64,000 nt of DNA from Gerris lacustris (GCA_951217055.1 OX578282.1:46868329-46932328); one strand, 5' to 3'. Positions 35,341-47,165 are shown, counted from the stretch's first letter. The notes: a model not told the origin generated them from the sequence alone. Made by a program: numbers and translations.

Positions 35341-36552
35341 AATAATTACCGCCTTGATGCTAACAAAAACAAATGTACAATAAATATGCTAAGAAACTTT
35401 AAATCATAATATGTACTAGACCTACTAGGGAGTTATGTCAATGATGGTGTTCGAGTCCGTTATTGAGAGTGGACATATTAAGAATTTTTTGTTATATAAA
35501 CAGTACCTATATATGTAAATATAAACAGTACACCTATATGTTTACGTAGGTAAACATTTTATTTGATATATTTTGAGCATTTTTTTTCTATACTTTGGGT
35601 TTACTATCGAAGACCTTAATTTAGTGATTGACTTTTAAGTGAGTAAGGAGTAAGGATAGTTTTTAGGTTTAGTAATATGCTTTTAAGAGTCGTCGATGAA
35701 GGTGAGTTCTCTCAACATCCGGACGTACAGTATGGACAGTATAATTTAATCGCTACTGCCCTTGAATTTTAAGATGACACACGATATCCTGTTACACCCT
35801 ACAGTCCCGATGAAACTCGTTGGCTATTATCTAGGAATCTAGGGCTATTGGATTATAGCTTGCTTTTTAAAGTTAGAAATTTTTCAAATGAAAGCCTTTT
35901 AATTCAATTACTTAAAAATATAATAAAAGAAAATATGTGCAGTCTCGATGTCCTTTTTTGCGCTTTAAACTTGATTACTTTCTCAAAATGGTCTTATTTA
36001 TATCCTTCCCTATTTTCTTTTTCGTAAAAAAGAAAGGAAAACTATTTAGCTATAACAGATATCTTAAGAGTGATAAACAGACTGCTATTATGTTATTATA
36101 TACAAATTTACCTAGTAATCGATTGTGAAGAAAATTAAGAATTCTGAAACACCGGTTATTCAATAGTCATATACATATATTTTATATGAATGTTCACGCT
36201 AGTATACATTTAAATGTATACCGTCAATAAATCACAAAGTTTAATTAGTTTTATGTAATTTAAAGTAAAAGTGACATAAAATCTTATAGAATAATAAAGT
36301 TGCGAAGTATATATGTGTGCTTTTAGCACACACAAATTGCCAGGCCCTTAGGCAACTTAACAAATTGTAATGACCAAAAGGAAATGTATTTTTAATGAGG
36401 ATTTACAAGGTGTTATTGTATGTAATTAAAATACAATGTAAAAATAAAAAAAAATAAAACAACTTCTGAGGACATTTAACTTTGATTAGACAAAGATAAA
36501 TAATTCAACGATTGCAATTTCGCATTATACGATTTGAATTGTATGTTTTTAG
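35341..36552. other. no supported feature
   Basis: AT-rich; nothing supportable. Confidence 0.4.
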
Positions 36553-36681
36553 GGCAAAGGATGTTTTGAATGGCTCCTACTCGATGTCGAGAAACACCAC
36601 AAGGAGGAGGCCATATATTATTTTGATTTTTTTAAATTTGTAACAAGAATTAATTATTTATTTATTTTCCAAACGCAATGA
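36553..36681 (+). CDS. possible terminal exon, unidentified
   Basis: A pyrimidine-rich tract ending tgtatgtttttag (36540-36552) is followed by 42 open codons to a TGA at 36679-36681. The translation starts GKGCFEWLLLDVEKHHKEEA and then becomes AT-rich and hydrophobic. The first 60 bases are richer in G+C and the acceptor is reasonable. No partner exon or domain is recognised, so this is only a candidate. Confidence 0.2.
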   Translation, partial: GKGCFEWLLLDVEKHHKEEAIYYFDFFKFVTRINYLFIFQTQ

Positions 36682-36903
36682 AGCTAGTCCAAAGTAAAAA
36701 AAAAAAAAAAAACTCATTGAGTTTTTACTGCGTTAAATTGCATAAAATCTCGGTAGAAAGTAATAACTATAAGCGATAAAACATTGCCTACATTACTGAT
36801 GATTAATTAAAGTAGTTAAAAACAGGAGTGTACTATAATATGTATTATTGTTTGAAAAATACTAATAGTAATATTTCCTACTACCTAGAAAAATAATAGC
36901 TAT

Positions 36904-37086
36904 TTAAGCGGGGTTCCAGGGTAGAGGTAGAGGTCTAAAGCCTAAGGTCTTCATGATGTTAAAATATCCCAGATGAAAGGCGTCTGCTACAGCCGTTCTC
37001 CCCTTGATAGGTTTTCCTTGCTGTTTCGAACCCATATCAGAAAAATAAATAAATCTGCCGAAACGACTTTTCGTGAATGCCGTTTT
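36904..37086 (-). CDS. short coding-like frame, unidentified
   Basis: The minus-strand frame is open for about 60 codons, ending in TAA at 36904-36906. It contains an ATG at 37033-37035 (43 aa from there: MGSKQQGKPIKGRTAVADAF, ending LGFRPLPLPWNPA). Amino-acid use is balanced and codons are much less AT-driven than in the surroundings, which suggests past or present coding function. There is no family match I can name. It could be a final exon, using one of the AGs near 37012-37020, or a transposon remnant. Confidence 0.35.
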   Translation of the reverse strand, partial: KTAFTKSRFGRFIYFSDMGSKQQGKPIKGRTAVADAFHLGYFNIMKTLGFRPLPLPWNPA

Positions 37087-37734
37087 CTAGCAAATAAGGA
37101 TTCAAATACTCTTAACAAAATAAAATAAAAGATGAAATGTTCAAGGGATGTCTAAAAAAATAAAATAAACGGAAGTTTTAACGGATAAAATCGCTATATA
37201 TCGGTTGTGTATCCTTTTCTAAATCAAAGTCGGCTGAAGCATTATACGGAGAATAATTTAATCTCAAAGTTTATTTCTAAAGTAAGTTTAAATATTGGGA
37301 CGAAGAAGCTGTTATTTGGAAGAAACCAAGGAGAATATAGAAGGATAGTGTTAAAGTCTTTAGTATTTGGTCGGATGTCTAAGATAGTTTGGTTCTAGAG
37401 AGAAGGCGAAGTTTTCGTCTCCGGTTAGTTGTCGGGGGCAGGGCCTCAGCTCCCTGGAGTATATCGATCTCAACAAGCCTTCCCTTACATAGACTCAGAA
37501 CGAGCAGATAGTGAACAGTTTAAACTTTAATGTAACGTCTTCATGTTCACGTGGTATCCGTGACACTCACCTACATGAGGAGAATAACAACCGACTCGAA
37601 AACTAAAACACATCCACCAAATCATGCATATTTGAAACTCCAAAAAATTAAGTTTGCAGCTTCTAGATATAGTATTTATATAATTTAGATGGGATTTAGA
37701 TTAATTCTGAATAAAATTCGAAGACACAATTTAC
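37087..37734. other. no identified feature; GC-richer patch at 37400-37560
   Basis: The patch has minus-strand frames of about 40 codons (for example VREGLLRSIYSRELRPCPRQ) without recognised motifs. I do not call a gene. Confidence 0.3.
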
Positions 37735-38006
37735 AATAGTACGTTCGTAGGCTTCCGCGGTTACAATTATAATGAAGTTCTAGGTCTTCCGGTGGCGACC
37801 GCATCTCGAAGGGTGTACGTCCCGACGTTTCGCTCCTAATGCTAGAAGCATCATCTTGATATACTCCAGTTCACATTTGTCTTAAACCTAGGACACCATG
37901 AACACCCCTGAAGATGCGTCTAGCATTAGGAGCGAAACGGCGGGAGTACACCCTTCGAGATGCGGTCACCACCGGAAGACCTAAAACTTCATTATAATAG
38001 TACGTT
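37735..38006. mobile_element. foldback with 11-bp target duplication and hammerhead-like arms
   Basis: The direct repeat aatagtacgtt occurs at 37735-37745 and 37996-38006. The 250-bp insert between them has ~75-bp inverted arms: ttcattataa, ggtcttccggtgg, gaccgcatctcgaagggtgt, gtttcgctcctaatgctaga. In each arm a hairpin (cttcta-gcat-taggag type, 6-7 bp) sits directly before GAAAC. In the right arm ctgaaga lies one base 5' of the stem (37908-37938 plus). The left arm motif is at 37827-37857 minus and reads agatga, then gaaacgtc. No protein is encoded. The long, non-fixed duplication length suggests an endonuclease/reverse-transcriptase mechanism, not a DNA transposase. Confidence 0.75.
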
Positions 38007-38361
38007 AGTTGGATAAAGCTTGTAATTGGTGTGCAATAAAAACTACCATTGTTTCAAATTTTACTGAATGTACAACAAACACCTCGAGAAAAAAAAATTG
38101 ATTGAATCTCCAATTACCAATAATTCAATTGTCCTTAATATAGACAGTTTCCAGATATAATAAGTAAAGAATCCATGGATGAAGTTCCATAATATACAGA
38201 GTAAAGAATCATATAACGAAGAAAAGTATTTTTCAAAAATTTTAATTTGGTTTATAAAAAATTGCGGTGGTGAGGAGTGCGACAAATAATCTTCACTTAC
38301 ATTAACATTATCAGAGTCAAACAAAGATAAAAAATACGTGTAGTGTCGTGGGACCCGGTAG
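38007..38361. other. no supported feature
   Basis: AT-rich; nothing supportable. Confidence 0.4.
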
Positions 38362-39280
38362 GAACGAAGTTCCTTACACTTTATATTAAATGTAAATTAT
38401 ATAATTACAGTGCTAAGTATATGATACTAACTACTTATACATGGCGGAGTTAGAATAAGAGAAAAAATTAAAAGTAACTATTTGTACTAGCGAAGTTAAG
38501 GCAAAATTAAAAGAAAAACTTTTTATTATCTTTGAAAAGAGCGTCTTACAATAAATGATGTATTGTAAATTGAGAAAAAAGTTAATTTTGATTAGTTTAT
38601 AGTTAAAGCAGATGGTTGTAGAGAAGAAAAGAACAGTCCCATCAGACCTCCGTCGGCGAATCTCCAATTAAAATATTATATTAAAAAATATAAATCACTG
38701 ACACTAAAAAACTTCTGCTTGTATCAGGTTGAAATTTTACATGCCTGTTTCAATTGTACTTTAGAGGATGTGTATGAAGTTTCATTGAAATCGTTACATT
38801 AGAACGTAAGATATCAATATAAACTTTGTTTTCTTTATTTAAAACGTTTAGGTCCACTTTAATAAATTTAGCGATCTTTATCACTTCATAGCAGCGTCGG
38901 TGTTCGTTTTACGAAAAAAAATATTTAAAAAAGTTGTTTGTCTCATTAAATAGATGAAGTTAGAATTTTTTCCCGTCCAAAAAATCCAATTTTAAATTTG
39001 AAGCTTAAAGTTTACGCGAGCGTTGCGCGTGAACGCTTGGGCAGATAACGTTGTCCAACGAACTTAGCCTGGGCATTTGTAAAATGAAGATGTGTACCAA
39101 ATTTCAACTAACTCGGTGATCTTTTACTCAAGTTTTCGTCATCGGTAGATTTCGTGACGGATTTTGCGTGACGGTGATTTTGTGACGGTGATTTCGTGAC
39201 GGTTATTTTGTGACGGTGATTTTGGTCGTTTTTTCGGATTTACTTCCGGGCTCCAGAACGTGCCATAAGGAACTTCGTTC
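38362..39280. mobile_element. repeat family D element with 15-bp inverted ends
   Basis: The exact inverted pair gaacgaagttcctta (38362-38376) and taaggaacttcgttc (39266-39280) bounds 919 bp. The right two thirds (from about 38700) share long similarity with 41745-41870 and 42548-42945: atttagcgatcwttatcactt, ttttcccgtcc, tttaaatttgaag, tttacgcgarcgttgcg. The right end holds a 15-bp minisatellite. No transposase is recognised. The minus-strand frame 38431-38667 is AT-rich and unconvincing. Confidence 0.65.
39150..39225. repeat. minisatellite, ~15-bp unit gtgacggtgattttt
   Basis: About five imperfect copies of (t)ttcgtgacggtgatttt run in tandem near the right end of the family D element. Confidence 0.85.
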
Positions 39281-40152
39281 GAAAAGATAAAAATAAAGCA
39301 TGCGATTTTTTTGCCAGACTCAAATTTTTCTCAATCACAACAGCGGTCAGCAATTTTTTTTATTGACTTCAGATCATTTCCAATCTTCTTTTGCTACTTC
39401 GTTGATCTTTTGACTTGTGCTTATATCTGCTAAACTACTAACTATTAAAACTACTAAAAGAATAGTTGAGTGAAGGTTATAAAGTATAAATATATAAAGT
39501 ATACTTAAAAATTGTTTTTATCCAGCGGGTTTGGAGTCTCTTCAACGGCTACTATCATTAATCATGTTAGCTTTAGTGAACATTTAGCTCTCATAAGTCA
39601 CCGGAAGTCTGATTTTAATTTATGACTAGAGAGGAGAGGAAGCCAAAGAGCAAAGTAAAATATAGTGTTTGGGACCGCGGGAATGCTTTAACTTATCTAA
39701 CCCGCTTACAAACTCTACTTCTCAGCCAATATACGGACATCTACCAACTAACTAGAAAACAGAAACTAAATACCCACTGAACTGATAACAAATAACATTT
39801 TGAACAGAATTCCAACACCTGTTATCATCTAAATCTAAAACTTTCTTAGGGATAAGATTTTAACTGTTAACTCAAAATATAGTATCTCGTGGCTTAATCA
39901 TCTATCGTAAAGGAAGCAAAAATCATTCATCCAGCTAAACTTTTAAGATAGCACCACTGAGACGTCGATATCAAATTGCGTAAATTAATATGTGTACACA
40001 TTCTCAAAAACTAACTGCCAATTCGAACTTACTCATATATCTTCCATCCGCTATATAAATACCCTACTTATTAGGATATATATGGAAACCGTAGTTTTAC
40101 TTTTTTTTAAAAAATACATTCATGGTCGATGGAAATGATTATACTTATTAAC
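39281..40152. other. no supported feature
   Basis: Nothing supportable is seen. Confidence 0.4.
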
Positions 40153-40512
40153 TTAAGGCTCTACCGCCCTTTGAGGTTAGGAAAAACAGTAAAATTAAAA
40201 TGATACTGGTTCTAAGCAAGATATCAAAAATCTAATCACAGGCTTCATTCCTAATTTTAATTCTGCACAATTTGAGCCCTATTTCAATTTCCTATGATAA
40301 ATAGTACAGGCGCCATTTTAATACAACGAGTTTTATCGTTGTATTGAAATGCCGCCTGTACTATTTATCATAGGATGTTGAAAAAGGGCTCAAATTGTGC
40401 AGAATTAAAATTAGGAATGAAGCCTGTGATTAGATTTTTGATATCTTGGTTAGAACCAATAAAATTTTAAATTTAATGATTTTTCTAACCTCAAAGAGCG
40501 GTAGAGCCTTAA
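40153..40512. mobile_element. 360-bp near-perfect palindrome flanked by TTAA
   Basis: The left arm starts ttaaggctctaccgc (40153) and the right arm ends gcggtagagccttaa (40512). The arms are about 175 bp each with few mismatches and meet at a short loop near 40330. TTAA at both ends is the target duplication of piggyBac-type elements. The same ttaaggctct start occurs in the palindrome at 61480. No transposase is present. This is a foldback/MITE. Confidence 0.8.
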
Positions 40513-41744
40513 CCTCTCGATCCAAATCCTACCCACCTAAATCTGTTTATTGTTGTAAAATAGAGCAGGCACTAATTCCATCATCAAGTTTATTACCAGT
40601 TAAAGCATCATCCCTATTAAGAAAACTTTCGAAAGATTCATTTAGGTTGACGTAACACACACACATGGTGCTCATCGAAAGAAAAATTTAGAATTAAGTA
40701 GGTCAGGGAAAAATAACATGATTTTATAATATAAGTGTAAAAAAATGTATAGTGTCTGATTATGCAGTTGGCCAGATGCACCTCTTTTTACTTAAGTATG
40801 TTACTATGATGTATATCACCATTAGTATAAGAGTATATAAAAAATGAATGAAATAAATTTACTAATATATGTGTAAATAAATTTCACCGATTATTTAGAT
40901 CCTCTTATTTTTAAAAATAAATCATATTGTTTGAAAGAAATAGTTTGATCGTAAAATAATAATATAATTTATAATAAAGTTAGTTTAGGCTAAAGCTGAC
41001 TACAAATAGGGCCAGCTTTGCCACCCCCCCTCATTTAAATTAATTATTAATCCAGGGAAATAGAATTAGGGAATATATCATTGGGAAATAAAATGAAAAT
41101 TATGTAAGTGCTGTAAAACACATTTAACTCTAATTTTTACAGATTGACTAATTAGGTTCGCAAATTAAAAGTTAACACGAAAGAGGGGAATTTTGTACGT
41201 GGCACATGCGCTGTCCTCCTTTTGTCTTAGGGATTTACAATGCTACAAGGACTTTAGATTAACCGGAAGAGTTTCACGTAGTTGTTATAGTACATACGTG
41301 AGGGGGAAGGGGTAGATGGTTAACGTAGAGCACAATCAGTCGTCCAATTGTTCTTGTTTTTTCTCTTCATTCCAGTTTCCTTTTTTAGAGCTGCAAGCTG
41401 GAAGAATACTGTATTCACACAACGAATCCAACTCTGTCTATCAGACATCCAAATGATCAAGAAGCAATTGAAAACAATTGTAAATTCTTATTTCAACTAG
41501 GCATCGCGTGGCTCTATCATTGAGGAGAGCGTATTGCAATAAATACTGAATATTAAAGGAATTTATTAATCATGTTGAATGTTATAGTTGAAGATACGTG
41601 GAAGAGGGTAGTGTAGGGTAGAGTGGGAATACTTTTTTCAAAGCTCACCCACCTATAGATAACTACACGCCTACAAGAATCTTAACCACTCGCAGTAGCC
41701 TTTTAATCTATTATTATGAATGTATCACTTCACAAAACTACAAA
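40513..41744. other. no supported gene; possible acceptor near 41385
   Basis: The tract tttttctcttcattccag (41358-41375) is a good splice-acceptor match. It is followed by ~40 open codons (SFFRAASWKNTVFTQRIQLC and so on, ending at a TAG near 41500). No homologous protein is recognised and no other exon is seen. The rest is AT-rich. Confidence 0.25.
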
Positions 41745-41870
41745 AAAAAGTCTGCATATATCAGGTTGAGGATGAAATTTTACATATTTGTTTCTATCGT
41801 ACTTAAGACGATGTACTTGAAGTTTGGCAAATATGCTCTTGGACTTGACTTCGTTTTTTTTATGCTGTTC
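41745..41870 (+). repeat. family D fragment
   Basis: The tract tatatcaggttgaggatgaa, attttacatatttgtttc, gtacttgaagttt matches 38715-38790 of the family D element. Confidence 0.6.
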
Positions 41871-42316
41871 CTTTTTACAACCCTAGGATTATTTCGGTAA
41901 AGTCAATACATTTAAAAAAAAAAAAGATACAGAGAATATCCACTCACGTACATTCGGGAAATGTTGGGAACAAGGGGGTTTTTAGGGTGGGGATTAACTC
42001 AGGATAGCTAAAAACCACCAAAATGGTTGAATTAACACAAACACAATAATGGTAATATAAATTTACAAAATAAGAAATATTAACAAAACTATTTCGTGTT
42101 GTTTCCATTACGCAATGTTAAAACCCATAATGTAAACAAAAATAAATTCGTCTTTTTTAATTCCAGCACATAATAACCATAAAAAGTATATGGGATCCCA
42201 AACATTAATACTATCTATTATATTATTAAGAGTATATTGATATAATCGATTACTACTCATACATTACACAATATTATATTATATTAGGACAATGGGATAT
42301 GGTAATTTTTTACGTA
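41871..42316. other. no supported feature
   Basis: AT-rich; nothing seen. Confidence 0.4.
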
Positions 42317-42538
42317 CAAAAGTGTGATATTACCTTGTCTCAATGTTCATTAGACTAAATATATATCCCTTTGTCAATATATGTAAAAATATATGTATCC
42401 CTTTGTCGCAATAGTTATTTAGGCAAAGGAAATATACAGGAGAGTCTTTATACCATTATACCTTAGTCGAATTAACCTACAAAATAAAGGGATATACAGT
42501 CCAATATGATTTAAGACAAAGGAATAACACACTTTTAT
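42317..42538. mobile_element. family E foldback, copy 1
   Basis: The inverted ends aaaagtgtgatattaccttg and caaaggaataacacactttt bound ~220 bp. The interior contains repeated ccctttgtc and its complement (taaatatatatccctttgtc, gacaaagg). Related copies lie at 51718-51870 and 57544-57692. Confidence 0.65.
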
Positions 42539-42547
42539 ATAAGTGTG

Positions 42548-42945
42548 TTCACGTTTAAATCCGATTGAATGAATTTAGCGATCATTATCACTTCATGACG
42601 GTGTCGCTGTTGGTTATACTAAAATAATATATTTGAAAATAAAATGTATGTCTCATCGAATAGATGAAGGTAGAATCTTTTCCCGTCCTTCAATTCCAAT
42701 TTTAAATTTGAAGTTCACGTTTACGCGAACGTTGCGTTCGAACGCTTGGACAGATAAGGCTGTCTAACGAACTCGGCCTGAGCATTGGTAAAATAAACAT
42801 GTGTAGGTACCAAATTTCATCAAAATCATTCAACTTTTACTCAAGTTATCGCCACAAGTTTCCGACACACAGACAGGATGCATTGATAGTTGAATATAAG
42901 AAGCTTGCTTACGCTCGCTTCAACTATAGAGGCTACTCTATCCAA
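42548..42945 (+). repeat. family D, second copy
   Basis: Long similarity to 38850-39140: gaatttagcgatcattatca, tagatgaaggtagaatcttt, acgtttacgcgaacgttgcg, gtctaacgaactcggcctga. It lacks the minisatellite and the right inverted end. Confidence 0.75.
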
Positions 42946-44459
42946 TTTATTGAATTTTAAGTTGAGTGATCATCTGCTTCATCGAAACAAATAAAAAATT
43001 TGATGTAACATGGACTAAATAGCATATTTTATTTAATTCAATGTCTTTTATGGAGAGTGGGTGATCTATTTCATCGAAATAGCTGCATAATTGAAACAAC
43101 TTGGACTACATATGTTTTATTATATACTCTATACATACTCGTTACTCGTATATACATTTTTTTTTTTTAAATTGTTTTTAATTTAGTAGTGGTAATTTTT
43201 CTGACATCATCTAGGATTTACTAACTTGTAAAGAAGCTGACTAAGCTCCTTTCAATTAAATAAGTACTTAGTGATATTCGTTCAATGAAATAATAAGCGG
43301 TGAATCGTTATCTAGGTCTCTGGGACAAATTTCGTCATGGGACACAAAGGAACGAAGAGGCTCGAAAGTGAACCTTGTGACGACACTGCCTGTTGGTTCT
43401 TATTCAACTTCAGTCCATATAAAGCCTGAGAGAATTGAAGGGAACAAACTATAAGCAGCATCATTTAACAGATAACTTTTTCTACCACTTTGCGCTGTGT
43501 CAGTGTCTCATTTTTATAATTGAGCTCTTGTAAGAAAAACGTAGATAATACATTGATTTTTATAGCCTTGTTGATATGTATTATTCACTCAATAATCGTC
43601 TTACATAAACTAAATAACTCACTCAAGATTGTTTTTTTTATTGCCTAAGCTTGTTTAATGATTCTTTAAGAAAAATTATTAACTGTAGTAGATAAAAAAA
43701 AAAAAAAAAATTTTAAAATTAATATAGAAAGACAATTAAGTACTTAATATATAGCAGTTGGGGATATATACATTTTTTAACGACCTTTCTTCGAGGAAAG
43801 CATAATAGATATTAAAGAATATAATTAATGAATTCCAATAATATTATATCGATGAAGAGTAAATAAGTAAATAAATAATTATTATAAAATATGTACTTAA
43901 AAAATAACTAATCTAAATACCTAAGTAATAAATAATCTAAACAATTACTAAATAAGTAATAAAAGAAATCGGCCTGACACAAAGAAGATAAACTTTCTTA
44001 TATAGGTCATTATTATAAAATCCTATATACATATTAAATAATTATAAAATCGTTTTTTTCACATTACATATACTTATACTGGTATTAGTAGAAATGGGAA
44101 TGAAAAGAGATAACAACATAACAGGTGCGAAATTTATCAAATCTCCAAATTGAGACTAATTAACGGATTCTGTTGGCAAATGCCCAAGGAAAAGGGTCAA
44201 AATATAGTAACGGGCCTTTGCATATCTTTTAAATATAATTAAACAAGAATTTTTAATTTTATTATAAACTTGTCTTCTTCTAAAGAAGCTGATTGTAGAA
44301 ACATGAAGACAGAAACTTGACCTACATTCTCGATAAGAATCCAGGTCATAAAAAGAATTCATAAACAAGTATGATACAGAGAGTTGGAGTTGAATATAGA
44401 TTATATATTTTTAAGTCTCCTCAAGATACTTAGTTAAGCTAAGTCTTTGATTGAAGAAT
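42946..44459. other. unannotated AT-rich DNA
   Basis: A poly(A) run lies at about 43695-43711. No gene or repeat end is seen. Confidence 0.4.
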
Positions 44460-44640
44460 TTGCCAGAAGAACTCCAAGAGTCCGAGTCATTCCTCCGCCT
44501 ACACAATGTTCATTTTACTGTTTATAGACATAACGGTGCTGACGGTCTCGCCCACTAAGAGTCCCGCACGATTCTGCACCGAGCCTGGCAGTCCACAACC
44601 ATCTAAACCCAAGTTAATATCTTTCCACATTTCCACCTCA
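44460..44640. other. GC-rich island, unidentified
   Basis: About half G+C. The minus strand has a frame reading GLPGSVQNRAGLLVGETVST that then hits stops. It could be a decayed coding fragment of a transposon or gene; I cannot assign it. Confidence 0.25.
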
Positions 44641-44967
44641 TAACTATCTCCTTTTAGTTAAAATCGTTATTATCTTAAATGAAGATTTTTTTATTTTTAC
44701 ATGCAAGGAACGAAGTATTTAGTTCGAGGACAACTTTCCCTTTTTTGCATCCGGCTTTGGTCCTCCTAGTTCAGTGTAGCGATTTTGAAACTTTGACTTT
44801 AATTATTTAAACATTTTTACCCCCATTTTACATTAACATGTTTTCACTGCAATACTTTAATGCATTAACCTAAAGATTTACCTTTATTTAAAAAAAAAAA
44901 AATTATCTTTATAGATCAAAATAACTATAATATGTATTTAATATAATATGTAATGCATATTACAAAT
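44641..44967. other. no supported feature
   Basis: AT-rich; nothing seen. Confidence 0.4.
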
Positions 44968-45010
44968 TACAGTGAAACCCATCTTGATGGACACTCCTGC
45001 TTGTGGACAT
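44968..45010. mobile_element. lone pogo/Tigger-like terminal repeat
   Basis: TA followed by cagtgaaacccatcttgatg, then gacactcc, resembles the CAGTNGAACCYC...GGACA-type ends of pogo-group Tc1/mariner elements. The other end was not found. Confidence 0.35.
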
Positions 45011-45696
45011 TTGTTTAAAAAAGAACCGTCACAAGTGTATACTAAATTAATATAAGAGAAACTAGACTGGAAATTACCACTTAAATTTGGTCCATGGACC
45101 CTAAAAACATCTTATAACGGACTCTAAAAAGTTTAGTTAAATTAAACTTAAATTAAAATCTGTTATTTTTAAATGTAAAATAAAAATAACTTTTGAATTT
45201 ATAGTTCAATAAATGCTTAACAATTATAAAGTGAAAATTGATTGTTTTTCTTGGAAGTATAGAAAAGGTTGGAGGTTTTAATTTGTTAGTCTATAAAATC
45301 ATGTTTTGAACTAGTCTATCAAAATTCTAAAAGAAATGAAATTATTCTAAGAAATATTGCTTTCATTTTTTCAATAAGATCCATAGAAAATTAATTATAT
45401 TTCCTAATATTATTCTAACTTTTCCTGTGTTTTACTTTTTTTCAATCGAAAAATAGAATTCACTTTCTCACTCTATAAAAAATATTTTTTGACACCTCCC
45501 TTCTTTTCTTCTTTCTCATTAGTTCTTTGTCTTCCTTCATAGTATCATCCATAGATTGTCATCAAAATCCTGTAATACGATACGATATCTTTAAAAGAAA
45601 AGGGATTATGTATTACAAATTATTGTGACACAAACAAGAATATTTCAGTTCGTGATTTGGGTGAAAAATTTAAAATCGAAATTTCATAGGTAGATA
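45011..45696. other. no supported feature
   Basis: AT-rich; nothing seen. Confidence 0.4.
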
Positions 45697-45957
45697 TAGG
45701 ACATTTTGAAACGTAAATATGAATATTTACGGTCATACTGCGAAAATTCAAATAGCAAAAAAAAGTGTGTCGTTTTTTTAAAAAAAAACGAAATAGTTTC
45801 GTATTCAGAAGCATTAGGAAAATTGACTCGGCTTCGTCAATTTTATGCCAGCAAGGGTGATAAAAAGGTTTTTTTTTTTATGACAAACGATCTCATAATG
45901 CACATTGAAAATGAAATTACAAAATCAAAATTTACAAAAAAAAAATTAGATGTTTAA
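45697..45957 (+). other. open frame of unclear status
   Basis: It is open for about 86 codons with charged, lysine-rich content (SEALGKLTRLRQFYASKGDK, ending NEITKSKFTKKKLDV) and no ATG near the start. It contains long A and T runs. The length is near chance expectation for this composition and no domain is recognised. Confidence 0.15.
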
Positions 45958-45980
45958 CACAATAAGTCAACTACTTCACT

Positions 45981-46080
45981 ATAAAAAAAGACCAGTCATG
46001 CACCATGAATTCATGAGCGAATTTTCAAAGAATTCTGCGTATTATTGGCTTATGATAATATAGGAAAATTTTGGTTTAGA
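45981..46080 (+). repeat. repeat family F, copy 1
   Basis: The tract aaagaccagtcatgcacc, atgagcgaattttcaaag, tattattggcttatgataat, gaaaattttggtttagaa matches 48074-48172 closely. It is followed by acagtgtttctcaaa, which resembles another hAT-type end, but no partner was found. Confidence 0.75.
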
Positions 46081-46324
46081 ACAGTGTTTCTCAAATTTTT
46101 TTTAGTCCAACTTCATATCTGAAAACTTAAATCAAGCTCTTGGATTAAAGGAAGTAGATACAACGGCTCAGTTTCTGGAATTGAAAATACGGTGACGAGT
46201 ATTGACCAGTGCCGGATCTAGGTTTTTTCTCAGGGGGGGCAAAAGCAGATTTTGCCGCCCTTGCTACACAGGGGCAGATCTAGCAGTAAAATTTGGGGGG
46301 GGGGGGGGGGGGAACTTGGTGGGT

Positions 46325-46860
46325 TTAGACTCAAATCCAAAGGGGGGTCCGGGGGGCCTCCCCCGGAAAATTTTATAAAATTAGGTGCAAAAATGGTAAA
46401 TTTTAAGCGTTTTGGAGAACCTTTTTTTTAGAGGTTTTTCAGCTAAAACTACAGTAACTATTCTCTATTGCGTTTAAAATTCCAATTAATAATGATACTT
46501 TTATTTTATTTAACCTCTAACACTATACTATTCTATTAATTCTTCCAGATTCATTAGGAGGGGTTACCCTCCTGCCCAAAGGGGGGGTCCGGGGGGCCTC
46601 CCTCGGAAAATTTTAGAAAATTATGTTCAAAATGGTGAATTTTAGGCGTTTTGGAGAAACTTTTTTTTTTTAGAGCTTTTTCAGCTAAAACAGCAACTTT
46701 AAGATTGTTTAAAATTGTTTCTGCAGAATTTTTGAAACATTTATTATCTAAATCGGGTTTTAGACTTATAAAAATAATTTTTTACCTGTAACACTATACT
46801 ATATGCTATTAATTCTTCCAGTTTCATTATGAAATACCTTCACAACTTCCTATATAGCAA
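46325..46860. repeat. two-copy direct repeat within the hAT-like element
   Basis: The block beginning aaaggggggtccggggggcc (46338) recurs at 46577 with the following gttttggagaa, tttttcagctaaaac and ctattaattcttccag segments. The period is about 240 bp. Confidence 0.8.
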
Positions 46861-47014
46861 CTGAATCAAGTAGATACACACTCAACTAAGCATATAAACA
46901 AACATCCATTAAAGTATGCAAATAAACAAACAAAAAAATAGTTTATATTTGCATCCCACATAAAAATGTAAGTGGGAATCCCAGTTAGCAATTTTAATAT
47001 CAACTTGACTATTG

Positions 47015-47165
47015 CTCCATAGCTAAGGCAACCATATTTATTCCAATAGAAATATAGGTTTGTTTTGATTTGTTGGTCTTCAAATAGATGTAATAACTTA
47101 TTTAAATTAGTTAATGTTGTAAAATGTTTACGTTTTATTATTGTATTACATATTATGTAACATTT
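47015..47165 (+). repeat. repeat shared with 29590-29710
   Basis: The tract aaggcaaccatatttattcc, ttgttttgatttgttggtct and tcaaatagatgtaataa is the inverted counterpart of the earlier copy. It lies where this hAT-like element departs from its relative at 62427, so it looks like an insertion into the hAT body. Confidence 0.7.

Noticed and set aside
46268..46330. Second hAT element starting caggggcagatctag
   Set aside because: It looks like a hAT left end, but no matching right end or duplication was found within the host element.
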